DNA from: Microplitis mediator
Taxonomy: Eukaryota; Arthropoda; Insecta; Hymenoptera; Braconidae
Length of the DNA stretch: 64,000 bases
Assembly: GCF_029852145.1 (NCBI RefSeq)
Contig: NC_079979.1
Span: 3,210,501-3,274,500 of the forward strand
Direction: 5' to 3'
Shown here: positions 12,246-24,800 of the stretch, in pieces
Position numbering within the stretch: position 1 is the stretch's first letter
How the letters are laid out: the number at the start of each line of letters is the position of its first letter
Made by a program: the position numbers and the translations under genes
The notes under the pieces: generated by a model
The model's database searches: none
What the model was told of the DNA's origin: nothing
Seen by the model: only the letters and a program-made list of their open reading frames with translations

Positions 12246-12449
12246 GGATTCTGTAGTCAATTAGTAAGACTAGGATATCTCTTTCAAACTGATAGAATTG
12301 AAAAATTTGTCTGGACGACTTACTAAAGACTAATATAGTCCGTAAGAGAAATCTGGCAGTGGAGCCTAAATAGCCACACTGTAAACGTTGTCGAAAAGTT
12401 CCCGAAATTCTGAAAGAAGTCTGGCTAAGGGCTCTGAATGATTTCGTTG

Positions 12450-12762
12450 CCCGATGAAAAAAGATTTTATACAATTGTATAAAATTATATACAAAAAATG
12501 GCCCGATCCAATTATTTACAACTGTATAAAAATTGTATACAATTCTATACAAAATGTATACAAGTCTATATAATTATATACAATTTTATACAAATCGTAC
12601 ACAATTGGATCGGGCCATTTTTTCTATCCAATTTATATATAGTCTATAAATAATTATATATAGTCTATATATAATTATATGTAGTCTATATATAATTATA
12701 TATAGTCTATATATAATTGTATATAGTCTATATATAATTGTATAAAATCTTTTTTCATCGGG
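12450..12762. mobile_element. Palindromic AT-rich MITE, CCCGATGAAAAAAG ends
   Basis: Ends are inverted: CCCGATGAAAAAAGATTTTA on the left, TAAAATCTTTTTTCATCGGG on the right. Inside are GGCCCGATCC/GGATCGGGCC and repeated TATACAATT and TATATAATTATA words. The element interrupts a GC-richer stretch. A shorter relative lies at 40042-40252. No ORF; the target duplication is unclear. Confidence 0.75.
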
Positions 12763-13975
12763 TGGTAACGTTGTTTAGGAATTCCCGGGATTCTATTAGG
12801 ACTGAGAATGTTCTAAGTTCGGTGGTTAGCTGGAGGGAAGTCTGTCTGAGGGCCCTGGACGATTGGTCGTTGTAAGGGGGTTCCCTGGATTCCTGGGCCT
12901 TTGATGGGAGACTGGATATTTCTTTTGGGTTAAGTGAGCTCAGCTCAAATCAAACGTTTGAATTGTTAGGACTTATTATTGGTCAACAGTATCCTGACTG
13001 GAGCTTTGGGATTCATCCGGAGTTGACTTAGTCACCATTTCTCTTTTGTTGATGGCCATGACTTCTGAGAGATAGATGGATACCCTGGAGAGTTTCCGAG
13101 GAACTTTTAGGGGAAAAAATTAAAATTCGTGACAACGTGTATTGTTCAATATCATTGATTTGTTAGCTATAGATAACATATCGGAATATGGACTGAATGG
13201 ATCGATTGGTAGAACATTGAGCAATTAAAATCGAAATTATTGAATTGACCATAATGAAAGTTTATAAATTATCAATTGATTAATAATAAAATGTAACGAT
13301 GAAATATGTTCAAATATGAAATTTAATAAAATCTTGGAGATATTCGCTTTGTTTTTTATTATGTGCAAATAATATTTCCAATTTCATTGGGGGAGGAAAA
13401 AAGGAGTACATTCCTAGTCCTTCAAGGAAGAGAGGAAGGAGTTCCTGTTCCCATTCCCATTGAAAATCCATTTAATCAAGAGGAGAGTTACATTTTTAAT
13501 TTTATTTTTTTTGATTCGTTGAATAGGAAAATAGAGTCACGCACATCAATTAACTTCTTAGCAAAATATTTTTTTTTTATAAATTCTTGACTCAATTAAA
13601 GAATAGACTATTTTTTCTTTGTTTTTTTATTATCTTCGCGTTATCCTACAGGGTTGTTTTTTTGGCTATGGTGTTTTTTTCCTGTAAGGTGATAGATAGG
13701 GTGTGTTGGGACCATAGTGGAATCGAACCGAAATTATATATGATTTTAATTTCAATTAAGTTCAATTCTTCCAGCACAATTTTTATTGAGACGATAATTT
13801 ATTGAGAAGGGGGTAATGTAACGAATCTGAAACTGCTGTTTTAAAATATTTGAATGACTAGAAAACAAATGCCTTCTTCTCTTGTTTTATAGAAACGCAA
13901 CTAGAGTCAGTCAGTCACTCATATATTTGACAGCATAACAGCATACATCTGTATTCAATTGTTACGTCTAGCTTA
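12763..13975. other. Moderately GC sequence then AT-rich DNA, no gene supported
   Basis: 12770-13100 resembles 12230-12440 (AAGTCTGGCTAAGGGC versus AAGTCTGTCTGAGGGC), so the MITE at 12450 sits between two diverged repeats. GAGAAGGGGGTAA followed by TGTAACGAATCTG at 13804-13830 looks like a polypurine tract plus LTR start, but no matching end with a duplication was confirmed. A 75-codon and a 72-codon frame at 13363-13805 have no recognisable motif. Confidence 0.4.
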
Positions 13976-14984
13976 GGGTGTTTCATACTTAGGCGATATA
14001 TTTTTTTTCTGTCCTACCTGAAAAACTCACAATTTATAGAACCAAAAAAATTTTCTCGCTTGAAGAAAATTCTAAGTCGATTAGGGGCTTAGCGCATCTA
14101 AAAATTCGATTTCCCATTTAAATAACATGGGAAAAAAAATTTTTTTTAGTTTGGCATTTTTCACCTCGGCAATGGCTTATTGTATGAATAAGCCCAGCAT
14201 ACAATTTTGTAGGAAATTTAACGCTCTACAAAAAAGTCTTTTATCATTTTTTGATAAATCCATCTGTTCAAAAGTTATTGGAGCTCGAAGTCAAGTTAGA
14301 GTACATTTCGAGATCTTTTTACTTTTCCGGCGAAACTATCGGACTATTATAAAATGTTATGCAATCTTTTTTGTAGACAATTTTATTTCCTACAAATTAT
14401 CTCTGATAAATTTTTTATGTATTCTGCATTGTTTTCTAGTTATTTCCATTATAATGCCAAGCTCCTAAAAAAATAGTGTTCTGATTGATTTTAAAAGCTT
14501 GGCATTAAAATGGAAATAACTAGAAAACAATGCAGAATATATAAAAAATTTATCAGAGATAATTTGTAGGAAATAAAATTGTCTACAAAAAAGATTGCAT
14601 AACATTTTATAATAGTCCGATAGTTTCGCCGGAAAAGTAAAAAGATCTCAAAATTTACTCTAACTTGACTTCGAGCTCCAATAATTTTTGAACAGATGGA
14701 TTTATCAAAAAATGATAAGATACTTTTTTGTAGAGGGTTAAATTCCCTATAACAATGTATGCTGGGCTTATTCGTATAATGAGCCATTGCCGAGGTAAAA
14801 AATTCCAAACTAAAAAAATTTTTTTTTCCTTTGTTATTTAAATGGGAAATAGAATTTTTAGATGCGCTAAGTCCCCAATCGACTTAGAATTTTTTTCAAG
14901 TGGGAACATTTTTTTTGTTCTATAAATTGTTAGTTTTTCAGGTAGGACAAAAAAAAAAAAATATTACCGAAATATGAAACACCC
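13976..14984. mobile_element. Near-palindromic fold-back element, about 1 kb
   Basis: Starts GGGTGTTTCATACTTAGG and ends CGAAATATGAAACACCC, with TA outside each end. The left arm (13976-14475) and right arm (14495-14984) are inverted copies with scattered mismatches, so the whole unit can fold into one hairpin. The mirrored arms each carry an open frame of about 105-113 codons (14127-14468 + and 14491-14808 -) with near-identical products; this follows from the palindrome. Pieces of the same arm occur near 11080-11300, 20905-21065, 24220-24365 and 30243-30775. Confidence 0.8.
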
Positions 14985-15126
14985 TAGTCCAGCTAAATGC
15001 TGAACATTACATTTTATTCCCGAATTTTATTTTTACATTTTTATTTGTTTTCTCTAATTAAAATTTATCTGGCGACCAGATTTTATTTTTAAACAATTTC
15101 AGAACGATAAGACGTAATGTAGTTTA

Positions 15127-16027
15127 CCCGCATGAAAAAACTTTATATGTGAAAACATATATGATAGAATATATGAATATTATAATGTGATATATTGTAC
15201 AATATATAAAATAATATTTATATTTTTGCCGTATTAATATATGATAATATATTGAAAAAAATATATTGCTAGAATATATTATCAATATATGTATCAATAT
15301 ATGACTTTTTATGTATGTTTTACATATATATTTTAATATATCATTTTTATATTGACATATTATATTGAAAGTAGTATATTAATTAATATATAGTATTTTT
15401 TATATTTTTTATATATGTTTTCCAATATATTGCGAAATATATGGTTTCCAATATATTGGAAAATATATGGCACTTTTTTTACTTTTCTTAGGTTATTGCC
15501 AGTAAATATAAGGTCAATTAAAAGAAGGAGAAAAAACAATAAATTTGACTTTTTTTTGTGGAATTGTGTAGAAATTGAAAAAGTATATTGAAAAAATAAA
15601 ATTGTCAATATATTGCGAAAAATATAAGTTTTAATATACTGGAAAAATATAATTCCAATATACCGCGAACCATATATTTAATCATATAAATTCTTTCATA
15701 TATAATCAATTATATAGAGACCATATACCACTAATTATATGAGTCAAAATATATATATTTATATATGAAGTTTATTATATTATACTTATAAATTATATAT
15801 ATACTATCCATATATGATAAGAATGTATTGAGCATTATATGAGATAATATACATAAAAAAATACAAAACATTATATACAATCAAATATATTATGATAAAT
15901 ATATAATCCAATATATGTAAAAAACATATATTTTTCAATATTGATATTTTCGCCGCTATATATTTATCACATATTCACCATATATTTTTTTATATACTTT
16001 TAACAATATATAGCTTTTCCATGCGGG
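15127..16027. mobile_element. AT-rich MITE, CCCGCATGAAAA ends, copy 1
   Basis: A 901-bp unit starting CCCGCATGAAAAAACTTTA and ending AGCTTTTCCATGCGGG, about 85 percent A+T, filled with ATATATTG and TATATGA words. TTTA lies just outside both ends, compatible with a 3-4-bp target duplication. A copy of very high identity occurs at 18889-19800 in the same orientation. No coding capacity. Confidence 0.85.
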
Positions 16028-16447
16028 TTTAAAAATGCTTTTAAAAGATTTAGACTTGTTTATTCTGACATTCGTTAAAATGCTAGAGCAAACACCTAAA
16101 TGCAGTTTTAATGACCCCTGAAGTAATTATCAAGGCCCAAAGGCCATCTGGAAACACTTTCATAAGAAAGTAATCGAAAATATTTATCAACAAAAGCGTA
16201 CTTAGAATAAGTAAGAAATAACAAATTTTAGAACGGAATTTTTCTATAAATAAATGAAGTAATCTACATATAATCTTAATCCATTACTTTTATTTTAAGT
16301 GCACTTTTGTCGAAACTTTTCGGTATCAAAGAACAAATAGACAAATGAGATTTCAATGACTAAATAGTAATTAAGAAAATAAAATTTAAATAAATAATTT
16401 CTAAACGAAATACTTTCAACTAAACACTATTTAATATATAATTTTAA
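16028..16447. other. AT-rich DNA, no gene
   Basis: Nothing recognisable apart from the TTAA target site at 16444-16447. Confidence 0.5.
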
Positions 16448-17492
16448 GGTAATTTGGTAGCCGCATTCCGGAGTCAAAACAATGTCGAAATTTTTTTTTT
16501 TCTTTGACTTTAATCATTCAATAAAGTCCTTAATAATTTACGATAATTAGTAACTATATTTTATAAGCTATAATTAATATGTAGAAAAAAATAATAATAA
16601 TTTTTTTTCAAATTACATAGATTATTTTGACTGCAACTAGACAGTACCAACAGATGTTATTTGATGAAAGTTGGTACTTCTGTTTACACTAGTTTCTTTG
16701 ACAGTTTAATGTGTGTCACGTGTATGTGTAGTAAATATAACCTTATAATCCCAGTAAATTTTTGACAGTTCATGATAATACGATAAATGTAACAGACACA
16801 CACAATTTAAAAAAAAAATTATTTATAAATGTAAATAATGTACTAATCTTCGCATCTAATGATTTTTAACTTATAAAAAAAGTTAATTATTTTTTGTTTA
16901 ATTATAATAATTGAAATATAAACTCACGTAATTTTTAAATATCTTATTAATGATAAGTATTCATTATTATTATTTATTCAACTCTTTAGTTTGTATTCGT
17001 TACCAGTCCAGTATTTAACGAACATGATATAAATATATGTTCACACTTTGAATGTAAACAATAACTTAAATTTCGCGCAAACAACAGAGCCGCCATTTTT
17101 TCCCTAGTATAAATAAGAGGGGCGCAGAATGGGTTACAAAACAAAGACAGAAATCTTTCTGTCACACAAAAAAATTAATTAAAAAAAAACTATGTGGTAA
17201 ATTGTTTCGAAATTTTGTAGGTAGATATTTTAGATATTATATCATAGACTGAATAGTTTTTTCGCCTAGGTTAACTGTGCCACTTTTTTACAAATTGTCA
17301 ACTTCCTGTTAAGTTGAATAAAGACAGCCATAAGAGCCCATGTATTTTCACGAAAGTTTAATTAATTATATTTTTTAAACGGCGTAGTAAAAAATTCTGG
17401 TTTTTTGTTTTCAAGGGCTTGAAAATATAATCTTTGAAATTATCATAAATAAAGTAAGGGTTAACTGTTGGAGGTTTGACTACCAAATTACC
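16448..17492. mobile_element. piggyBac-type non-autonomous element flanked by TTAA
   Basis: Inverted ends GGTAATTTGGTAG (left) and CTACCAAATTACC (right) are bordered on both sides by TTAA (16444-16447, 17493-17496). TTAA targets and short TIRs are the mark of the piggyBac superfamily. The 1045-bp interior has no transposase; it contains GCCGCCATTTTTTCC and a TATAAATAAG sequence near 17107 that may be promoter remnants. Confidence 0.75.
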
Positions 17493-17496
17493 TTAA

Positions 17497-18888
17497 CTAA
17501 ATAAATATTCAAATGAACAATTTTGAAGCGAAATAACTTTAACCACAGGAATAGTTAATAAATAATAGATGTTAATTCGATAAATAGTAACCGCAGCCGT
17601 AAGAACATTCAATAATGAATTTTTCTTTATAAATAAACAATTTTTAAAGGAAATAATAATCTTGTTCATATAAACAAAATAAGTTAAAAACATAGGCTCA
17701 ACGCCATTCAATAATAAAATTCATCCATATTAAATGATAATTGTTAACTAAAATTAATAATTTTCAAATACATAAAAATATATAACAACTAATAGACGAA
17801 TAGGCAATCGGCCATTCTACAATAGGTTATAAATAAATAAGCATAAAATTCTAAAATATAGTAAATTTTAGGATTATACATGTGGGTGTATGTGTGGTTG
17901 CGCACACACATAGGCCCGCATCGAAGCTTGCCCTTACCGCTTTCCCAAGGTAAAATCATACAGAAAGGGAAAGGACCCAAAGGAACTATGTTCCTATTGG
18001 ACAAAGTTTTCCCCCAAACAATGCACCAAATAGGATCAGGTAGAAATATACAAAAAGTGGAACTAAAATTGGACACAGTTTTAGTTCCGGGTCAGTAAAG
18101 ACAGGAAAATTCAAGTACAAGTGTTCTCAAACTTAAGTCTTACACTAGTTCCGCACTAGTTTTTGCAAGTGTTCTCACACTTAAATTTATTAATTATTGT
18201 ACAAGTGTCCTCACACTCAAGTTATACTAATTATTTTACGAATATTTTATTCATTTAGTGATTATTTATAAATATAGATTTAACGTTGAAACAAAATTGT
18301 AAACGTGAGTAATACATTAGAGTCAGTGTAATCAACCAGGGATAACAATCCAGTTGCTGCGGCTTCAGGTACTGTAATTATCAAGTTATCTTACAATACG
18401 AAACGAATTTCCAATCCACGAAAATCTCGTGACATAAGAAAATGTTAAGTTTAAAATAAATGGTTCTCTCTAATTATTGAAACCAATTTTATGGTGATAA
18501 ATTTATTGTAAAATTCAAATTCTGCGAGTAAGTGTAGGCTGTTAGCCACCTAATACTTTTATACAATAATTTCAAGTTCTATTGTATTCATAGCATCAAA
18601 ATTTTAATTGAATAATATAAAGTAGTTTAATTTGTACGACACAATCTTTTATTTCAAAACACCTTCCAGATAATTATACTCAGTGTGGTCCCAGTCTATT
18701 GGTCGAAAGACTAGGGCCGAAAATAATCATAATAATATATTGTCTATATCACGGTGCAAGCCACCTCAGACATAACTCAATAAACTATATCTCTCTTGCT
18801 TTTCTTTTACTGCTATTAATTGTGGTGTTGTTATTTCTAATTTAAGTGTGTTGTTATGTAGTATAAGAGATATTAATTTAAATCACCA
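17497..18888. repeat. No gene; CAAGTGTTCTCACACT motif array at 18110-18240
   Basis: CAAGTGTTCTCAAACTTAAGT, CAAGTGTTCTCACACTTAAA and CAAGTGTCCTCACACTCAAGT lie near 18118, 18167 and 18202. The frame at 17880-18098 ends just before this array and is not recognisable. 18680-18780 contains GTGGTCCCAGTC. The stretch looks like a decayed LTR or leader, but no ends were found. Confidence 0.45.
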
Positions 18889-19800
18889 CCCGCATGAAAA
18901 AACTTTATATGTGAAAACATATATGATAGAATATATGAATATTATAATGTGATATATTGTACAATATAAAAAATCATATTTAGATTTTTGCCGTATTAAT
19001 ATATGATAATATATTGAAAAAAAATATATTGCTAGAATATATTACCAATACGTTTATCAATATATGACTTTTTTATGTATGTTTTACATATATATTTTAA
19101 AATATCTTTTTTTATATTGATATATTATATTGAAAGTAGTATATTAATTAATATATAGTATTTTTTATATTTTTTATATATGTTTTCCTGTATAATGCAA
19201 AATATATGGTTTCCAGTATATTGTGAAATATATGGCACTTTTTTTACTTTTCTTAGGTTATTGCGTTAGTTATTCAGTAAATGTAAAGTCAATGAAAAGA
19301 AAAAAAAATAGTAAATTTGACTTTTTTTGTGGATTTGTGTAGAAATTGAAAAAGTATATTGAAAAAATAAAATTTTCAATATATTGCGAAAAATACAAGT
19401 TTTAATATATTAGAAAAATATAATTCCAATATACCGCTAACCATATATTTAAACATATAAATTCTTTCATATATAATCAATTATATAGAGACCATATATC
19501 ACTAATTATATGAGTCAAAATATATGGAAATATATAGTAAGTTTATTATATTATACTTATAAATTATATATATATACCATCCATATATGACAAAAATATA
19601 TTGAGCATTATATGAGATAATATATATAGAAAAATACAAAACATTATATACAAGTAAATATATTATTATAAATATATAATTCAATATATGTAAAAAACAT
19701 ATATTTTTCAATATAGATATTTTTGCCGCTATATAATTATCACATATTCACCATATATTTTTTTATATACTTTTAACAATATATAGCTTTTCCATGCGGG
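18889..19800. mobile_element. AT-rich MITE, CCCGCATGAAAA ends, copy 2
   Basis: A 912-bp unit with the same ends and interior order as 15127-16027; differences are single-base changes and small indels. It sits directly upstream of the duplicated peptide-gene unit. No ORF; the flanking duplication is not clear. Confidence 0.85.
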
Positions 19801-20339
19801 CAATTACTACAATATGGACATGTAGATTCAGTTTTTTTTCAGGGTAGGTGTTTTTTTCCCAAATTTCTATAGATATCTGCATGAATTCATGGGTCAATGA
19901 ATAAATAAATAAATTCATACTGTCTGATGAAACTTTAGTAAAATCTTACTCGAATAGTTGAATTTTGAATTCCAAATGACTGCTCATTAAAATAATTATG
20001 TACACATTTTGAATTAATTTATTCATAAAATAAAAATTTCAATCGCATACCCATGTTTTCTCAGAGTTAAATTGTTTGATAATTACAATAGTCATATCAC
20101 ATGACTCAAAATATGTTAATTTGCACCTAAGTAAATATATTAAATATTCACTATTATAAAAAAATAATTCAATTCCAACTACACCTGACATTATTGATAA
20201 ACTTAATAACAAATGCTTGTACTTAAAGTCGATTAGAGATATGCAACCAAAATATTATTGTAATAAATAATAATAAAATTACAGAACAAAAAAACGGATT
20301 AATCACAAACTTAAATAAAAAAAAAATTGATATCCGTTG

Positions 20340-20380
20340 TATAAAAAGGCAGGCAGACATTTGTAGATAAATCATTCGTT
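20340..20380 (+). promoter_or_regulatory. Core promoter of peptide gene A
   Basis: TATAAAAAGG at 20340-20349 is followed 34 bp later by TCATTC (A at 20374), close to an arthropod initiator. The block TATAAAAAGGCAGGYAGACA and the TTTGTAGATAAATCATT that follows are conserved in gene B at 38814. A 5' UTR exon probably runs from about 20374 to a donor near 20559 or 20594, which is weaker than the perfect donor in gene B. Confidence 0.7.
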
Positions 20381-20904
20381 TATAATTCTCGTCAGACGAC
20401 ATCGTTGTTTCATTCTCTGTCAAATTTACAAAAGCGAATCGGTATGTAACGTTAAATAATAACACTGAGTCTTTATAATTTTATACGTTGATCCATAAAA
20501 TAAAACTTTTGTTTGTATTTAACAATAAATTCATTTCAATTAAGTCATCGGAATTTATGTAAATATTCGATTAATTATTATATTTACGGATGAGTAAATT
20601 TTTTTTTTTTTTTTTTTTTTTAATACTTACATTTGTTTCATTGCTTGAATTAACTTTCCGTGAAAAAATTTACTGATTAAATTTTATGAAATTACTTTAA
20701 TGCAATTTTATTTAATTGCACTTATCCAAGAATCGAAATAAAATACGATGTCCAAGGCAAAAAGGTGAAACATTTAAAATAGCTATTTTCGATGCGTAGG
20801 ATTAAAAAGAGGGTTTGCGGCATGCTTGGATTGGCGACACAAGTCTTGGGTTATGCCGCATTCTCAACGAGAACGAGTACATACATCTTTCTCGCACGAG
20901 CTTC

Positions 20905-21780
20905 GCTTTTTCTGTCCTACCTGAAATACTAAAAATTTATAGAACGAAAAAAATAGCCCCACTTGAAAAAAAATTCAAAGTCAATTAGGGGCTTAGCGCA
21001 TCGAGAAATTCGATTTCCCATTTAAAAAACATGGGAAAAAAAAATTTATTTTGTAATATTTTACTTCAGCAAAATTGACTATCTGGGACCTTTTTTTCAC
21101 AATTTTTGTTTCTTCTGAATTTTTCAAACTCTGAGGTCTTTTATAAATCCTCGGAAATTTCCCGAGTGATGTTTTGTAAAATAAACCCCTGGAAAAAATT
21201 TTTTTTTTTTAATTGATAAAAAAAAAGACGGAATTCTTTTCAGAATTGAACAACGCTTCTTTTGAAGATAAAAAAAAAATCGAAAACGTCGGACTTCAAG
21301 AAATTTGCGATTTTTGTTAAAAATATGATAAATTCCATAGATTTTAATAACTTAGAATTTTTTTCGGAAAGTACATTCAAAGACGAAAATTTTGAAAAAA
21401 AAAAAAACGTCCCAAATAGTTAATTTTTAAAAAAGTTATAGCTATTCGAATAAATAAAATCATTTTTTTTTTTTTTAAACTCATAACTTTTTTCGGGTTG
21501 GGTAAAAAATTTAAAAATTTCCTAATAAATCATTTTAATCGGGTAGAAAAAGAAAAAAAATTTTCAGTTAAATCGAAAGGGGGCGGCTTCAAAAGTCGTC
21601 GATTTGACGGAGAATGCCCCATTTATAAATTTTTGAAACAACAGTATTTTTTAAAACTACTTCACGAATTATGACGGACTGCGGCGAAATTCTTTGAAAA
21701 TGTCTCAATGAGGACCAATACAATAGCTAGATTTTAATCAAATCTACTTAAAAATATGTAACACCAACACTTCGTCGGAA
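20905..21780. repeat. Repeat fragments in the 5' UTR intron of gene A
   Basis: 20905-21065 (CTGTCCTACCTGAAATACT and TTAGGGGCTTAGCGCATC) matches the outer arm of the palindromic element at 13976. 21170-21620 is poly(A)/poly(T)-rich and ends GTCGATTTGACGGAGAATGCCCC, like the right end of the element at 44989-46295. Neither has coding capacity. Confidence 0.6.
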
Positions 21781-21898
21781 CATGACGCATTTCTTTTTCT
21801 TCAATTAAATTTTGCTAATTACAATTTCACAATGAGAAAATTAAATAAATTTATCTTTTACAGGTTTTTATACAAGCGAGAATAATCCATCCAAGAAC

Positions 21899-24800
21899 AT
21901 GATTCCCTCAATATCGATTATCGTTGCTGCAGTTGTAATAATTTGTATATTATTGCAAGGAAGCACCGAAGCAGCATCTTCTTTTTGTCTTTTGAAAATA
22001 GTAAGCAATAATAAATTTATTTATACTCAAAAAAAATTCCTATGAATATAAAGAAAAAACAAAAAAAAAATCGGTCTATCAGTTGACCCTGCGGGCCAGT
22101 CCTAAAACTTCCCGCTGTTTTCGAGCTCAATGAGCTCGAAAACATTATTGAGAATACATTTTCGAGCTCGAAAATACTTTGGTATGCCATTATTTTCTAA
22201 AAAAACATTTTTTACCATTTCTTTCTCCCACGATATCTCGCGAACGAATTAACCGATTTTGATGGTTGAGGCGGCAATCGACGCGTTTTATTAAGTTCTA
22301 GAGCTGATTAGATTTTAAAATCGGATGATTCAATTTTTTGTAGATATCCGAAAAAAAAACGTTTTTCACTATTTTTTTAATCAACGATATCTCGTAAACG
22401 AATGGGCCGATTAAGAGGATTGAGGCAGCGATCGACGTGTTTTATCAAGTTCTGAATCTGATCAAATTTTAAAATTGATTTATCCAGCCGTTCTTGAGAA
22501 ATTTCAAAAAAACTAAGAAAAAAATTATTTTTGAATTCTTTCGTCAACGGTTTCCCTTCAACGAATGAACCGATTTTGATGGTTGAGGTGGTATTCGACG
22601 CGGCTTATAGAGTTTTAGAGCTGATTAGATTTTGGAATCAATCCATCGAGCAAATTAAAAGTTATCCAAATAAAACATTTTTAAAAAAATTTTATTTTCG
22701 AAATATCTCTGAACGCACCTGACCGATTAAGTTCAAATTTTTACGGCTTCAAGATATTAACAAGCCGAGTCGAATGACACCTCAAAGATCAAAATCGGTT
22801 CATCCGTTCAAGAGTTATGAATATTTACATACATACATACGTACGTACGAACGTACACACATACGTACACTCGGACATCATCGTGAAATTAGTCAGGATA
22901 GCTTCCTAGAACCTCAACACGTCAAAATCCGATAGAAATTCGGTTTTTGCATATCGGACCGAAACCAATAACTTCCCGAATTTTTGAAAATTTTCTATTT
23001 TCTTAGCGGGAAGTTAAAAATTTATTTCTTATAAAAAATTATAAATTGAAACACGCATGATGATTTCATCATAACTGTTGAAAGAAAATTGTTATTTTAT
23101 TTTTCACAATCAGATAAAGAAATGTGTACACGGAAAGAAAATTATGGCAGCGGTTCCCATAATTTAGTGAAATTTTTTCCTATACCATCATAGAAATTAC
23201 GACCATAAATTATGGGAGTGGTTCCTATAATTATAGGAATGTTTCCCATAATTATAGGAATAGTTCCTATAATTATGGGAATGATACCCATAACACTATA
23301 GGAATGATTCCTATAATTATAGGAATGGTTTCTATAATTTATAGGAATACTTTCTATAATATTATGGGAATGGTTCCCATATTATCATGAAAAAATTATT
23401 TTAAACAAGTGTGGTAATCACTTCTACAATACACAAAAATATTATTAAACATAAAAACAAAAATTCAAACATTGAAAAAAAAAATCGTATTTGGCAAAAA
23501 AACATTATAATTTTTAACAAGAATTTTTTGTCAGCACAAAACATTCAAGACAATTCAAATTTTGGGAAATTTCTACACTATTGTGCAAAAAAAAAATTTT
23601 ATGATATTATAGGGATGGTTCCCATAACATTATGGGAATAGTTCCCATAATATTATAGTAATAGTTCCTATACCAATATGGGAACCATTCCCATAATAGT
23701 ATGGGAATGATTCCCATACCATTATGGGAACTATTCTCATACTATTATGGGAATGGTTCCCATAATATATGGGAACCATCCCTATAGTAGTATAGGTACT
23801 ATTCCCATACCATTATGGGAACCATTCCCATAATGCATAGCAAAACTTCCCATAATTTTCTTTCCGTGTATACATTTAATGTTAATCAGAACGTACATAA
23901 CGATAATCTGCTTTTTGCACTGAAAAATAATTAATAATTTGCAAAAAATTTTAGTTAAGATTATTTTTTTATCAAATTTATCCTAAAAACATCCTATGAT
24001 TTTTCGCTACATAAAAAATAATTACAATAATACTTTTTAAATAGTTAATTTTAATTTATGCGGTAAACTATAGTGTACTTTTATTGGCTAATAAATGAGA
24101 ATAAATTGTAAGCTAACAAAATTATTTTAAACTTAAAAATGATTGGGTGACTTGTTAAAATATTTCGCTACTTTTGATCATAGATGGGGTGGCTTGGACA
24201 ATGATTTTCTGGCAACCCTGAGCTCGTAACTGAACAATAAGAGATATTTTTTGTAGAGCATTTAGTACTTTGCAAAAATACGTTATAGTCGTTGCAATTA
24301 ATTGATCCGTTAACAGATTATAAAATTTTAAAGTTAAAAAAATTTTTCTTATAACTCCTACGTTTCAGGGAGAGGGGGGGAGTAGTACAATATTAAATTT
24401 CGTTTTTTTTTTGTTTTTTCAAAATTTTTTCAACTGAATGGATAATATATCAAGAATATTGTGTCAAAATTTCAAGTTGATTGGAGCAAAATTGACGAAG
24501 TTATCAGTATTTTTATACCTGTCGGATTTTCATACCGTTCCGACTCGACCGCTTGTTATGTGGCAAGGAGCGGATCAGAGCAAAAAGGTGCATTCGACAT
24601 CATGGATAGCAACATCCTTTGTGGACCTGGTATTGATGATTCAGTGTGATGCAAGCCGATAAAATTAGCTTATAGATGTTTTATACCAGAATTTATAGTG
24701 TTCAAAACTTGAAAGCAATTTTCCCACAACCCACGTTTTTAAAGTCCGGTGAACATCATAACTTAAAAACTACTGCACCGATCCTTTTGAAATTTTGAAC

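Noticed and set aside
13700..13740. Possible tRNA (B-box-like GGTTCGATTCC on the - strand)
   Set aside because: No A box, no acceptor or D-arm pairing upstream; a lone B box, at most a SINE scrap.
14127..14808. Two 105-113-codon frames with matching products on opposite strands
   Set aside because: They mirror each other because the DNA is a palindrome; no start context, motif or splice evidence supports a protein.
13804..15011. LTR with polypurine tract surrounding the palindromic element
   Set aside because: GAGAAGGGGG and TGTAAC/ATTACA ends are suggestive, but no duplication, primer site or second copy could be confirmed.
17880..18098. 72-codon frame starting MWVYVWLRTHIG
   Set aside because: Starts in a GT-rich stretch, has no motif and no paralog; insufficient for a gene call.
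24438..24662. 74- and 62-codon overlapping frames in the gene A intron
   Set aside because: No counterpart in the intron of gene B, no motif, poly(T)-rich flanks typical of old repeats.
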